Part shown: positions 1 to 8,398 of the stretch, in pieces
Layout of the letters: each line of letters opens with the position of its first letter
Position numbering within the stretch: the stretch's first letter is position 1
Assembly: GCA_018971945.1 (NCBI GenBank)
Contig: JAGWZH010000022.1
Span: forward strand, 1 to 34,680
Direction of reading: 5' to 3'
Length of the DNA: 34,680 nucleotides
Source of the DNA: Alphaproteobacteria bacterium
GTDB lineage: Bacteria > Pseudomonadota > Alphaproteobacteria > Caulobacterales > Aquidulcibacteraceae
Made by a program: the position numbers and the translations under genes
The notes under the pieces: generated by a model
Databases searched by the model: none
What the model was told of the DNA's origin: nothing
Seen by the model: only the letters and a program-made list of their open reading frames with translations

Positions 1-332
<332 letters not shown>

Positions 333-530
333 TGATCCGACTGGTTCCAACCCCGAAGGGCAGGAACGCCGTTTGGCGTTTGCGTTTGACGAGGACCGAC
401 ATCCGTCGCCGTCGGCACAAACCGATCGACGACCAAAGTCAGTCATTCAGAAAACACAAACCGTCGACATCAAAGACCGGTCTTTAACCGATCACAGGAC
501 GCCGCCGTCTGCGTTTCCCTTCTCCAAATC

Positions 531-551
531 ACGATGTCAAAGAGCCGATCG
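531..551 (-). promoter_or_regulatory. boxA-like antitermination site in the rRNA leader
   Basis: On the minus strand the leader about 200 bases upstream of 16S reads GGCTCTTTGACATCGT. This matches the GCTCTTTGACAT-type boxA usual in alphaproteobacterial rRNA leaders, where NusB/NusE bind nascent RNA so that polymerase resists Rho. Its place between the promoter at 637-665 and the 16S start supports the call. Confidence 0.7.
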
Positions 552-636
552 AATTCAAAAGCGCCAAGGCCTCGAACCCGACCATCTCCACCGCGTGGCA
601 ACCGAAATTTCGGCTTCCGGCGGCGGCGAGGCGCGG

Positions 637-665
637 TGTTTATGCGCCCCTCATGTCCCTGTCAA
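637..665 (-). promoter_or_regulatory. rRNA operon promoter
   Basis: On the minus strand a perfect -35 box TTGACA (665-660) is followed after exactly 17 bases by TAAACA (642-637) as the -10 box. It points toward 16S, with a leader of about 300 bases that includes the boxA-like site. This is the strongest sigma-70-type element upstream of the rRNA, and a strong promoter is expected here. A second promoter further upstream cannot be excluded. Confidence 0.72.
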
Positions 666-983
666 CGCCCTTTTTTGCCGCCTTCGCTTTTCTGCAGCCG
701 CCCTTTCGGAAAGGCTGTGAAACGACAAGAGACGCAAAAGCTTCCCGGCCACGGTCGCCCGGATGTTCCGAAAAAGCTAGACGCGAAGGGACCACACTAA
801 GCTGGGCCAGCAGCCAGCGCAAGCGTATTTTTTATTTTGGCGCGAACATCGTTCCTCCGAACCGCTTTTCAGGCGAGCCCCGCAGCAAGCCTTGAGGCCG
901 CCGCCCAGCACCGAGGCTTCAGGCCCGCTAAGAGACCGACAGGCTCTTGACAGCAACGCCAAGGTTCATGGCTTCGGGTCAGC
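666..983. other. Intergenic stretch without a recognised gene
   Basis: These bases separate the rRNA promoter from the CBS-domain gene. Short frames occur on both strands, but none has a convincing ribosome binding site, protein-like composition or a family I recognise. I see no terminator with a T-run. The stretch probably includes upstream activating DNA for the rRNA promoter (inference). Confidence 0.5.
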
Positions 984-1021
984 GTCAGGGGTCAGGGGTC
1001 AGGGGTCAGGGGTCAGGGGTC
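984..1021. repeat. 7-bp tandem repeat, GTCAGGG, five copies
   Basis: The unit GTCAGGG is repeated five times without error (984-1018), with three further bases of a sixth copy and a similar GGGTCAG just before it. The array lies just downstream of the CBS gene's stop codon. No function is evident. Such arrays change copy number by slippage and could be a strain-variable locus. Confidence 0.9.
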
Positions 1022-1065
1022 TGAGGACCTCGCCCTGGGCTAAGCCGCCGGCCGGGCGCGGGCCC

Positions 1066-1497
1066 TTAGCCTGCTGCAATATAGGCCTGCATCGCTGCGG
1101 CCTCCGCCTCGGCCTTGGCGATCTTCAACTTAACCAAGTCGCCGATGGACACGATCCCGACCAGCCGCCCGCCCTCGACGACCGGAAGATGGCGGATGCG
1201 TCGATCCGTCATCCGAGACAAGCCCTCGTCGATCGTCTCATCCGGGGTCGCGGTGACCACTCCTCGTGACATGGCGATGGAGACCTTGTCTTGGAGCGCC
1301 TGGGCGCCGCGCTTCCCTACCTCGCGAACGAGGTCGCGTTCGGAGAATACTCCCGCGATGGCCCCTGAAAGATCGGTGACGACCAGGGCGCCAACTTTAC
1401 GGAAGTCCAACTCCATGGCGGCCTGCGCGATCGTATCGTCGGCGCGCAGGGTGTGAACCGTGACGCCCTTGTCCTTCAACACATGGCGGATCAGCAT
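1066..1497 (-). CDS. CBS-domain protein
   Basis: A 143-residue protein made almost only of two CBS motifs, about residues 8-60 and 75-130. Together these should form one Bateman module, which in this family binds adenosine nucleotides and senses energy state. Visible hallmarks are the paired strand-turn blocks GALVVTDLSGAIAGVFSERDL and HLPVVEGGRLVGIVSIGDLV. There is no attached enzyme, channel or kinase domain, so it resembles the stand-alone two-CBS proteins common in Alphaproteobacteria. It starts at ATG 1497 and is cytosolic, with no signal peptide or membrane segment. It faces the rRNA promoter region and shares no operon with the rhomboid gene more than 500 bases upstream. The family is certain; the ligand and partner are not known. 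Confidence 0.9.
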   Translation of the reverse strand: MLIRHVLKDKGVTVHTLRADDTIAQAAMELDFRKVGALVVTDLSGAIAGVFSERDLVREVGKRGAQALQDKVSIAMSRGVVTATPDETIDEGLSRMTDRRIRHLPVVEGGRLVGIVSIGDLVKLKIAKAEAEAAAMQAYIAAG

Positions 1498-2043
1498 CCG
1501 TCTCCTCCCTCAAATTCTTTTCGGCAAGCCGTCTTTGTGCGGCGGCGAGAAGCCTGATCCCAACATCGCCACATGGCAAGGGCGCGTCCCGGGAAGGCCA
1601 TCATTGCGCACGGGATTGTGAAACAAGGGACGTCATGAGAGTTCCCGCTCTTCTGTCAGGCGCCAAGCAAAGCGCGCGCCGCTTCTTCGGGGGCCGTATC
1701 ATCTTAAGAGAGATCGTCGAAAGTCAGATCATCGGGACCACCTTATCCGCGTCCAATTATGTCGATGCCCGATTATGAGCGTGCGCTCCATCGTGGAGCG
1801 TCGCATTTGAGCGGGGTCGCCGCAGGCCTTTGAATGATCTTGCGCCGCAACCGGGCCAAAGATGCTCCCATGATGCAGACTGTCTTGAGGCGGGGACGGC
1901 TTATCCCCCCACCTCCCCCCGCGGCTGGGATCAAAAGCTCCCAGCGAACCGCTGCAATCGGCTTGACCCAGCGAAACCACTTCCCGATCAGGGAGGCTTG
2001 CCATGACCCTCGGCTTGATTAATCCACTGAAGGCTCGCCCTAT
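1498..2043. other. Intergenic region of about 545 bp with one small hairpin
   Basis: I see no gene I can support between the CBS gene start and the rhomboid stop. The most notable element is a perfect 7-bp stem with a 3-base loop at 1784-1800 (CGCTCCA-TCG-TGGAGCG). No T-run follows on either strand, so it is not a normal intrinsic terminator. The CBS gene promoter must lie in the right-facing part of this stretch on the minus strand, but I cannot single out a box. Confidence 0.4.
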
Positions 2044-2727
2044 TCACGCCGACTCCCGTCGGCGCAAGAGCGCTCCGAGGGCGGCTCCGGCCAGAAAGCC
2101 GCCAAGATGGGCCTCCCAGGCAATGGGCAGGAAGCCCATCATTCGCATCGCGGCGACCAGAACGACATTAACGAGCAGGAAGACCGCGACGCCGGAACGA
2201 ACCTGGCGGTCGGCCAACGAGGCGCGCCAATTCCCCCTGAGAGTGACGAAATACGCGCCAAAGACGCCGCAAGCGGCCCCGGAGGCCCCGAGCGCTTCGA
2301 TCGGAGAGCCCCAATTCCAGGCCACATAGGCCAGGGAGCCGGCAATCGCTGAGCCGAAAAAGACGACAATAAATTTTCCGCCGCCGGAATGGCCCTCTCC
2401 CAGGACCCTGGAGACAGGCACCCCTGCCTGCAACAAACAGGCGGCGTTTAACGCCACATGCGCCCAGTTGGCGTGCAAAAAGGCTGATCCAGCCAGCTGC
2501 AGCATGGCTCCCCAAGGAGACGAAAATCCCTCGCCTCTTCCAGCATCGAACTGAAGCGGATGAACCGCTATTGTCCGGACCAGCCACATCTGAACATCCG
2601 TCGGCGCCATGATCCTTGCTGCATGGGCCGCCAAAAGCGCAGCTATCATAAAGCCCAAAACAGGGGGCAAACCCCTCTCTGGCGGGATGGTTGAGCCGGT
2701 CTCTGATTGTCTAATGCCGGCGCTCAT
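2044..2727 (-). CDS. Rhomboid family intramembrane serine protease
   Basis: A 227-residue integral membrane protein. The rhomboid core is clear: the HxxxN element at His90-Asn94, the catalytic serine in GASG at Ser149 followed by a hydrophobic helix, and the catalytic histidine at His207 in AWEAHLGGFLAG. Together these form the Ser-His dyad that cuts transmembrane substrates within the bilayer of the inner membrane. Hydrophobic helices at about 22-40, 73-100, 118-138, 143-163, 178-195 and 203-222 give the six-helix minimal rhomboid fold. The substrate cannot be told from sequence. It is transcribed divergently from the holdfast operon hfaABD, with 186 bases between the start codons, so the two may share a control region, although nothing shown here links their functions. 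Confidence 0.93.
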   Translation of the reverse strand: MSAGIRQSETGSTIPPERGLPPVLGFMIAALLAAHAARIMAPTDVQMWLVRTIAVHPLQFDAGRGEGFSSPWGAMLQLAGSAFLHANWAHVALNAACLLQAGVPVSRVLGEGHSGGGKFIVVFFGSAIAGSLAYVAWNWGSPIEALGASGAACGVFGAYFVTLRGNWRASLADRQVRSGVAVFLLVNVVLVAAMRMMGFLPIAWEAHLGGFLAGAALGALLRRRESA

Positions 2728-2913
2728 CGGGGATGCACCCTCTTCGGAAACGCAAAAACTGCTCCATTTCGGGACGGTCCCATAGGGAATTCCTTCAAAA
2801 TCGGCGGCGGTGGGCTCACCAGACGCGGGAACTGCTCCGCGGCGACGCTCTTCTCCCTGGCATGGCGGTTGCTTTTAACGTCGCAACTCGCTTTTCGATT
2901 TGGAGACGCCATC

Positions 2914-3300
2914 GTGATCCGCCTCGTCCTTTCTTCGGTCCTCGGGCTCGCCGCGGTTCTGGCTGCCGCAGACCCCGCCGCCGCCCAGGCCTCTGATCGT
3001 CTCGGCGACTTCGAAAACGCTTACGGCGCCGACTACGGCTCGATGGAGCGCCCGATCGAAGCATCTACCCGGGATGCCAGCGGCAACCGCCTCATCATTA
3101 ATGGCCGCATGATGCTCGGGGAAGGATCGCTGCAGGGCGGCCTGACCGATTACGGCGGCGGCCTCGATCATATGGGTCTCACCGCCCTCGGCAACCAGCT
3201 CAATGTCGTCACCCAGGGCAACTGGAACACCGTGATCATCGACAGCACCCAAATCAATAACGGCGACGTCAACGTCGTTCTTAACGGAGACCAGCCATGA
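2914..3300 (+). CDS. hfaA: Holdfast attachment protein HfaA
   Basis: A 128-residue secreted protein, identified as HfaA from its composition and from HfaB and HfaD following it. In Caulobacter, HfaA is an amyloid-like anchor protein that helps hold the polysaccharide holdfast on the cell pole. I place the start at GTG 2914 because GGAG (2902-2905) lies at proper distance and a clean signal peptide follows (residues 1-24, ending AAAQA). Frames starting further upstream would put the signal peptide in the interior. The mature part carries the family's TRDASGNRLIINGRM block and a curli-like tail rich in N, Q and V (GNQLNVVTQGNWNTVIIDSTQ). The stop codon overlaps the hfaB start (ATGA), indicating translational coupling. 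A CtrA-type half site TTAAC lies at 2875-2879, but without its partner. Confidence 0.85.
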   Translation: MIRLVLSSVLGLAAVLAAADPAAAQASDRLGDFENAYGADYGSMERPIEASTRDASGNRLIINGRMMLGEGSLQGGLTDYGGGLDHMGLTALGNQLNVVTQGNWNTVIIDSTQINNGDVNVVLNGDQP

Positions 3301-4391
3301 GAACTCGCCTTGTTTCTGCGGCCCTCGCTGCCACCATGCTGGCGGGTTGCGTGACGCCGAGCGCCGGTTCTGACGGGCTCTACGCCACGCCGATCGGGAA
3401 CGCTCCCGTCACCGCCAACCCCACCGCCTACACCCCGGCCCTCAATTGCTTGGCTTCCTACGCTGCGGCCCGAGGCTTTGGCACACCACGGATCGCTGTG
3501 GGCCGGATCATGGACTACACGGGCCGGATCGATGAAGAAGGCGGGCGGCAGCTCACCCAAGGCGCTTCGCTCATGGCGATCACCGCTTTTTCGAAAGCCG
3601 GCGCGCGTCTCGTGGAGCGGTTCGACACCTCGGTGACCGAGCTCGAGTTGCGCTACGCGAATAGCCGCCTGATCGGCGATGAAAGCCAAGCAGGCGAAGA
3701 TGTTCGGCCGATCCTGGCCGGGCAGATCCCAGGGTCGGACTATTTCTTCGTCGGTGGGATTACGGAGCTCAACTACAATATTCGCTCGGTCGGCGCGGAG
3801 GCTTTTGTCGGCGGCACTGCGGTCCGCGGCGACCGCGGCGTGCTGACCGGCCGTTTGTTCGTGATGAATATCGCCTTGGACTTTCGCCTCGTCGACACCC
3901 GATCCCTCGAGGTGGTGGACGTCATCAGCTACCAAAAGCAGGTGATCGGGCGCGAAATCCGAGCGGGGGTCTTCTCTTTCTTTGACGACACGCTCGTCGA
4001 TGTCGGTCTCGGCGAACGGGCTCTGGAACCTATCCAACTGGCTGTGCGCGCCGGCGTGGAACGGGCTGTGGTCGAAGTGATGGCCAACATCTATGGCGTC
4101 GGCGACACCGCCGTTTGCGCCGCCGAGATCGCCGCCAACGGCGACCCGATGGGCCCCACCACAGCGCAGGCGACTGGCGATTTTATCACGTTGCAGGGGC
4201 CAGTGGCTGCTGCTGCTGCTGATCGCCGCAGTGAAGTCGACGCTTGGGCTGACGACCGCGACGATGGGCTAGGCCTCAGAGGCCGGGACGTCTCTGGCCC
4301 TGCGCCCGCTCAGAACGGCTCTCGCCCCTGGCCGCCGACCGCCGAGGACCCTGTCGTGGCCCCTGGGGCGCGGCAAGGCCTAAGAAACTGA
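3297..4391 (+). CDS. hfaB: Holdfast attachment lipoprotein HfaB (CsgG family)
   Basis: A 364-residue outer-membrane lipoprotein of the CsgG/HfaB family. A lipobox LAGC places the acylated cysteine at residue 18. The CsgG-like core spans about residues 50-270 and includes RIAVGRIMDYTGRID and the pore-region strands around SDYFFVGGITELNYNI, ending with AVRAGVERAVVEVMANIYG. CsgG forms the nonameric secretion pore for curli subunits. HfaB is the Caulobacter equivalent that exports or stabilises HfaA and HfaD. The last 80 or so residues are low in recognisable structure. It overlaps hfaA by four bases (ATGA) and is followed after 90 bases by hfaD, so the three genes read as one operon. The order hfaA-hfaB-hfaD is the known one, which makes the assignment firm. 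Confidence 0.93.
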   Translation: MRTRLVSAALAATMLAGCVTPSAGSDGLYATPIGNAPVTANPTAYTPALNCLASYAAARGFGTPRIAVGRIMDYTGRIDEEGGRQLTQGASLMAITAFSKAGARLVERFDTSVTELELRYANSRLIGDESQAGEDVRPILAGQIPGSDYFFVGGITELNYNIRSVGAEAFVGGTAVRGDRGVLTGRLFVMNIALDFRLVDTRSLEVVDVISYQKQVIGREIRAGVFSFFDDTLVDVGLGERALEPIQLAVRAGVERAVVEVMANIYGVGDTAVCAAEIAANGDPMGPTTAQATGDFITLQGPVAAAAADRRSEVDAWADDRDDGLGLRGRDVSGPAPAQNGSRPWPPTAEDPVVAPGARQGLRN

Positions 4392-4481
4392 GCTCTGTTT
4401 CGGAGAAAGGCGGCTTCGGCGGCCTGCCTCCGGGATCGCTTTCTGCTTGATCTCCATCTTTGTACAAAAGGCTTTGGCTCG

Positions 4482-5771
4482 ATGAAACTCTCCACCCTGT
4501 TTTTGAGCGGCGTCGCCTTCGCGCTGACCACCTTCCCCGCGGCGGCGACGGAAGCCCCCGCCCCGAGCGAAGGGGGGGCCTCTTGCCAGCCGGCGCCAGC
4601 CAGCTCCTGTTCGGGCGGCGGCCAGCTTCCCTTTATCGACAATGAGCAGCTGCAGATGAGCAGCGTCTTCGCCAGCTACGAGCTGAGAGCGGAAAACACT
4701 GGCTCTGCCGCAGGAGCCTCAGCGGCTAGCGCCAATCTCCTGACGACAAGCGCTCAAAACGCCCAAGGTTTGATCATCGACAATGTACAAGGGGCTTTCG
4801 GGACCACGACGGCGCAGACTTGGATGGATGTTGGCCATTCAGACGGAACAATCTCGAACACCGCGGCGGCGACCGCTAACGGGTTTAGCGCCGCGGTAGA
4901 CGCCACGGCGGTGTCCATGAACTCCACCCAAGTCGTCCATCCAGGGGCGGACGTGAACGCCTGGAGCTACACGCGCAGCCGAAACATATATGCGGCGGCC
5001 AACGCGGCGGCCGCAGGGGGCAACGTCACCACCCTGCATGCCGCCAATAGCGGCGTCGATGCCCGGATCGTGCAGAACAGCGCGGCCAATATCCGCGCCA
5101 CAGCGGAAACCGACCATTGCTGCGTGCGGACCGCGGCCACCGCGACCGCTATCGCCTCAGCCAACAACGCGACCGGGGCGAGCACAGGCGGGGGCCCGGC
5201 GCTCGTTTCTACCGATCAACGCAGTTCGGGACGCGAAGTTATTGCCCTGGTCGATCTCTATGTCGGATTCACAGGCGATGCCCTAGCCGTCTCTTCGGCC
5301 AACGGCAACGCGCTCACTTATGGAGGAGCGTTCGTCCCGCTCACAGTCTTTGCGACCCAAGACAACAGCTCTGATGTGACGTCCCAGTCTTACGCCACAG
5401 TCGGCGGCGACTTCACCGGGGCCCTCAGCGCCTCCTCTTACGGCGTCGGCAATTCCGCAGTGGCTCAAAACGCGGGGGCGGATGGCCGATTCGTGACTGA
5501 CCAGTCCAATAGCGGCCGCGTCACGGCCTACACCGCGGTGGCGGGCACTGGGGGCGTTGGCGCGACAGGCGTGTCGATGGCGGTGGGCAATATGGCCTCA
5601 GGCGTCGTATGCACGACCTGCGGCCCCGCGACCTTGGTCGCCGCCAACAGACAAACCAACGCTGGCCTCATCACCGCCTCAACGACGATGGTTTCCGGCG
5701 GCGCCGGCCATGTCGTGGGTGCAGCCACGGCGGTAGGCAACGCAGCAACCTACTCGGTGCGCGGACACTAA
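4482..5771 (+). CDS. hfaD: Holdfast anchor protein HfaD
   Basis: A 429-residue secreted protein with a signal peptide (about residues 1-22, ending AAATEA). The mature part is almost wholly Ala, Gly, Ser, Thr, Asn and Val in repeating short strands, with recurring pieces such as ATAVGNAATYSV and SVSSANGNALTYGG, suggesting a stacked beta or amyloid-like fibre. Two CxxC-like spots (DHCCVR and CTTCGP) are present. In Caulobacter, HfaD is a large cell-surface anchor of the holdfast, exported through HfaB. The identification rests mainly on position directly after hfaB plus composition; the sequence diverges fast in this family. The ribosome binding site is weak (AAAAGG at about 4467-4472). The stop at 5771 is followed at once by a 13-bp tandem repeat. 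Confidence 0.8.
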   Translation: MKLSTLFLSGVAFALTTFPAAATEAPAPSEGGASCQPAPASSCSGGGQLPFIDNEQLQMSSVFASYELRAENTGSAAGASAASANLLTTSAQNAQGLIIDNVQGAFGTTTAQTWMDVGHSDGTISNTAAATANGFSAAVDATAVSMNSTQVVHPGADVNAWSYTRSRNIYAAANAAAAGGNVTTLHAANSGVDARIVQNSAANIRATAETDHCCVRTAATATAIASANNATGASTGGGPALVSTDQRSSGREVIALVDLYVGFTGDALAVSSANGNALTYGGAFVPLTVFATQDNSSDVTSQSYATVGGDFTGALSASSYGVGNSAVAQNAGADGRFVTDQSNSGRVTAYTAVAGTGGVGATGVSMAVGNMASGVVCTTCGPATLVAANRQTNAGLITASTTMVSGGAGHVVGAATAVGNAATYSVRGH

Positions 5772-5790
5772 ACAGAGTTCCGTCCATAAC

Positions 5791-5853
5791 GGCTCGGCCC
5801 AAGGGCTCGGCCCAAGGGCTCGTCCCAAGGGCTCGTCCCAAGGGCTCGTCCCA
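5791..5853. repeat. 13-bp tandem repeat after hfaD
   Basis: The unit GGCTCGKCCCAAG occurs four times in full plus an 11-base partial copy. The first two copies have G at the variable position and the later ones T. It begins 19 bases after the hfaD stop codon. The unit length is not a multiple of three and there is no open frame through it, so it is non-coding. It might act in transcript ending or simply be a slippage-prone minisatellite. Confidence 0.9.
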
Positions 5854-6212
5854 TCTCTTGAGAATGCAGTCACATGATCGATTTTGGGCTTTGTAAAAGT
5901 TTTTCTCCGATCCTTGCAGGTCGGAAAACGCCCGCGAACTGAAGACATTGTTCTTTTTCGGGGCTCCTCTTCGCGGTTCTTCGTCGGCGCGGCACGCTCA
6001 AGAGCCAATGTCGGAGCCATAGGGAACGCCAAAGACGACCATGGTCTGGTGTCGTGCGAGCCTCTGCCATTGGCTCGCCTGCCCAATCCCAATCGGAGAC
6101 AAAAGCCCCAGGCACAGCGCCAATCGCCCAACCGGCGGCCTGTGGCGGGGCCAGGAGCGTTCTGGCGGGCATGCCTCCGCCGTAAGCCTCCCGAAGCGAC
6201 GGCGCAATCATG
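5854..6212. other. Convergent intergenic region between hfaD and cysE
   Basis: About 360 bases lie between the repeat array after hfaD (plus strand) and the cysE stop (minus strand). A minus-strand frame opens one base past the cysE stop, but its residues look random and I do not support it. I find no intrinsic terminator with a T-run for either neighbour. Confidence 0.4.
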
Positions 6213-7055
6213 TCAGATGCCGTCGCCGAACGCGTTCGGGATCGGTCCCTTCAAGGTCTGGTCCATCTGGGTCGCAGGGGCCCCCCCCTCGCAATTCACC
6301 CCGCCGATCGGACGGGCGGGAACGCCAGCGACCGTGCACCGGGCCGGCACGGGGCTCAAAACCACCGAGCCCGCGGCGATGCGGGCCTCCACGCCGACTT
6401 CGATGGCGCCAAGGACCTTGGCGCCCGCTCCGATCAGCACGCCGCGGCGGATCTTGGGGTGGCGGTCGCCTCGCTCTTTTCCAGTGCCGCCAAGGGTGAC
6501 GGAATGGAGCATAGAAACATCGTCTTCAACCACGGCGGTCTCGCCAATCACGATGCCATGGGCATGGTCGATAAAGACCCCAGAGCCGATGGTGGCGGCG
6601 GGGTGAATGTCCACGCCCAATAGCTCCGAAATCCGGCTTTGCAGATGGAAGGCCAGGACCTCCCGCTCCTGACGCCAAAGCCAATTGGACACGCGATAGG
6701 CCTGCAGCCCTGCATAGCCCTTGAAATAGAGAAAGGGCTGGACATAGGAACGACAGGCGGGATCCCGCTCGCGCACGACGCGCATGTCGCGCTCGGCTTG
6801 GCGGACGAGTTCGGGCTCGGCCGCATAGGCCTCCATGGCGACCTCGCGCAGCTGCAAAGCGTTCATGTCAGCCCCGCCGAGCTTTTGCGCCAAATGATAA
6901 CTGAGCGCATCGTCAACGCGCTCGTGGTGCAGGATCGTCGCGTGGAGAAAGCTGGCCAGCAGCGGCTCTTCCGCGGCGGATTGCATCGCTTCGACGCGGA
7001 GCTGGGCCCAGACCCCGCCGGAGGACTCAACAACCCGCGCTTTGGCTTCTGGCAT
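6213..7055 (-). CDS. cysE: Serine O-acetyltransferase
   Basis: A 280-residue enzyme that transfers acetyl from acetyl-CoA to L-serine, giving O-acetylserine, the entry step of cysteine biosynthesis. The N-terminal helical half (to about residue 140) is followed by left-handed beta-helix hexapeptide repeats (about 145-250). Active-site residues known from E. coli CysE are present: Asp149 in GVDIHPAA and His164 in DHAHGIVIGE, plus the SVTLGGTG and DRHPKI blocks. The C-terminal tail (GGVNCEGGAP and onward) is longer than a bare trimerisation domain. Such tails carry the cysteine-feedback or CysK-binding ends in some homologues, and this one ends in isoleucine (FGDGI), as CysK-binding tails do. 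It lies 9 bases after the nudix gene on the same strand, so the two probably form an operon. Confidence 0.95.
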   Translation of the reverse strand: MPEAKARVVESSGGVWAQLRVEAMQSAAEEPLLASFLHATILHHERVDDALSYHLAQKLGGADMNALQLREVAMEAYAAEPELVRQAERDMRVVRERDPACRSYVQPFLYFKGYAGLQAYRVSNWLWRQEREVLAFHLQSRISELLGVDIHPAATIGSGVFIDHAHGIVIGETAVVEDDVSMLHSVTLGGTGKERGDRHPKIRRGVLIGAGAKVLGAIEVGVEARIAAGSVVLSPVPARCTVAGVPARPIGGVNCEGGAPATQMDQTLKGPIPNAFGDGI

Positions 7056-7064
7056 GATCGACCC

Positions 7065-7697
7065 TCATAGCCCACTTACGCCCCCCGCCTCTCGCAGCAT
7101 CGCGCGGCGGAGATTCTCAGGCAATGCCCCTGTCACGGCCATATGGTGGGCGCGAAGAAGGGCCGCAATCGTCAGCGCGTCTACGATGCGCCCATCGAGG
7201 GCCGCCGCCAGAGCGTCCTGGAATGGGAGGCGGGCCTCTCTGAAAAGCTCCGTGTCATCAGGGGCCGCAGCGCCGGTCTCGAGGCCCGTAGCGATGAATA
7301 CGACGCACTCCTCGTCGGTAACCGAGTTGGACATGCGCATTCTCAAGGCCTCCGTCACCCAGGCCGCCTTAAGGCCCGCTTCCTCCTCCAACTCACGAAG
7401 GGCGGTTGCGGCGAAATCCTCGCCCGGGTCAGCCGCGCCCTCCGGCATTTCCCAACTATAGGCGTCGATGGCGAACCGCCATTGGCCGACAAGATAGACC
7501 CAACCCTCTTCGTCGATCGGCAAAACCCCTACGCCGACGCGCTTGAAGCGGACAACCCCGTAATAGCCAGGGTGACCATTGGGCTTCAGGACGTCATATT
7601 CGTCGACGGCGAGATAGGGACCTTCATAGGCGCGGCGATGCGCCAAGCGGACCCAGGGATCGGTTTCCCCTTCTGTGGATAATGGCTGAGCGTTCAT
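7065..7697 (-). CDS. NUDIX hydrolase, ADP-ribose pyrophosphatase type
   Basis: A 210-residue soluble hydrolase with a perfect Nudix box, GX5EX7REUXEEXGU: it begins GAADPGE and ends RELEEEAGL, near residues 82-104. This binds Mg2+ and cleaves nucleoside-diphosphate-linked substrates. The stretch WRFAIDAYSWEMPEGAADPGE just before and in the box is the pattern seen in the ADP-ribose/NudF group (conserved SxExPxG), so an ADP-sugar substrate is likely. Substrate choice in this family is hard to predict from sequence. It is the first gene of a likely two-gene unit with cysE downstream. The nitroreductase gene diverges from it with about 70 bases between starts. Confidence 0.92.
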   Translation of the reverse strand: MNAQPLSTEGETDPWVRLAHRRAYEGPYLAVDEYDVLKPNGHPGYYGVVRFKRVGVGVLPIDEEGWVYLVGQWRFAIDAYSWEMPEGAADPGEDFAATALRELEEEAGLKAAWVTEALRMRMSNSVTDEECVVFIATGLETGAAAPDDTELFREARLPFQDALAAALDGRIVDALTIAALLRAHHMAVTGALPENLRRAMLREAGGVSGL

Positions 7698-7768
7698 GAG
7701 GCTTCTTCATCGCAGGGACCCGGGCGGCGGGTCTAGCGGCGGAGCGAGGATCGCGTCAAAAGAAACCT

Positions 7769-8398
7769 ATGACCATCGAACCCAACCTCATTCCCGCAAG
7801 CCCCGCCCTGGATGCGCCCAATGCGCCGGCCCAGGCCTCGCTTGACACCTTGTCTCTGCTCGCGCGTCGGCGTTCGTCGAAGCCGTTTCACCTTGCAGCG
7901 CCAGGACCGAGCCCTGCGCAGACGGAAGCGCTCCTGCGGCTCGCGACCCGGGTTCCTGATCACGGTAAGCTCTCGCCTTGGCGTTTTGTCGTCATCAACG
8001 GGGAGGCCCGGGCTCGACTCGGTGACGCCCTCGCCGCCGCCGCCGCCCAGCAAGAGGGGACCAGCCCAGAGACCTTGGAGGCCCTCCGGCACACTTTCAC
8101 CCGGTCCCCGTTCTGCATCACGGTCGTCTCGACGGCGGCGCAGCACCCCAAGATTCCTCTTTGGGAACAACATCTGAGCGCGGGAGCGGTCTGCTACGCC
8201 CTTCTGATTGCAGCCGATGCGATGGGTTTTGGCGCGGTGTGGCTGACCGGTTGGGCGGCTTATGATCCAGCGGCGAAGTCCGCCCTAGGGGTGGGGCCAC
8301 AGGAACAAGTGGCGGGCTTCATCCATATCGGCGTCCAAACGCAAACCCAAACAGAGCGGCCGCGGCCGGATCTGTCCAAGATCACGACGACCGCTTAA
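7769..8398 (+). CDS. Nitroreductase family FMN oxidoreductase, YdjA-like
   Basis: A 209-residue flavoprotein of the small nitroreductase superfamily. The FMN-phosphate site ARRRSSKPF (about 32-40), the [17 protein letters not shown] block (about 61-77) and [20 protein letters not shown] (about 142-161) are in family order. The PDHGKLSPW signature is that of the YdjA/TdsD-type subgroup. These dimeric enzymes use NAD(P)H to reduce nitro or quinone compounds, but the natural substrate is unknown. It diverges from the nudix gene. Its stop codon overlaps the queF stop codon on the other strand by three bases (8396-8397 shared), leaving no room for a terminator between them. Confidence 0.92.
   Translation: MTIEPNLIPASPALDAPNAPAQASLDTLSLLARRRSSKPFHLAAPGPSPAQTEALLRLATRVPDHGKLSPWRFVVINGEARARLGDALAAAAAQQEGTSPETLEALRHTFTRSPFCITVVSTAAQHPKIPLWEQHLSAGAVCYALLIAADAMGFGAVWLTGWAAYDPAAKSALGVGPQEQVAGFIHIGVQTQTQTERPRPDLSKITTTA

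Noticed and set aside
1784-1800. Terminator of the rhomboid gene
   Set aside because: The stem is neat, but no T-run follows and the distance to the gene end is over 240 bases.
2875-2879. CtrA box before hfaA
   Set aside because: Only one TTAAC half is present. The partner TTAA seven bases away is missing.
3168-4037. Long open frame (289 codons) antisense to hfaA/hfaB
   Set aside because: It mirrors hfaB codon for codon, has no family features, and arises from high GC content at codon third positions.
5791-5853. CRISPR-like repeat array
   Set aside because: The units are contiguous with no spacers, so this is a tandem repeat. No cas gene is present in the window.
5870-6211. Minus-strand frame starting one base after the cysE stop
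   Set aside because: The position looks operon-like, but the residues are not protein-like and no DUF3126-type partner of cysE is seen.
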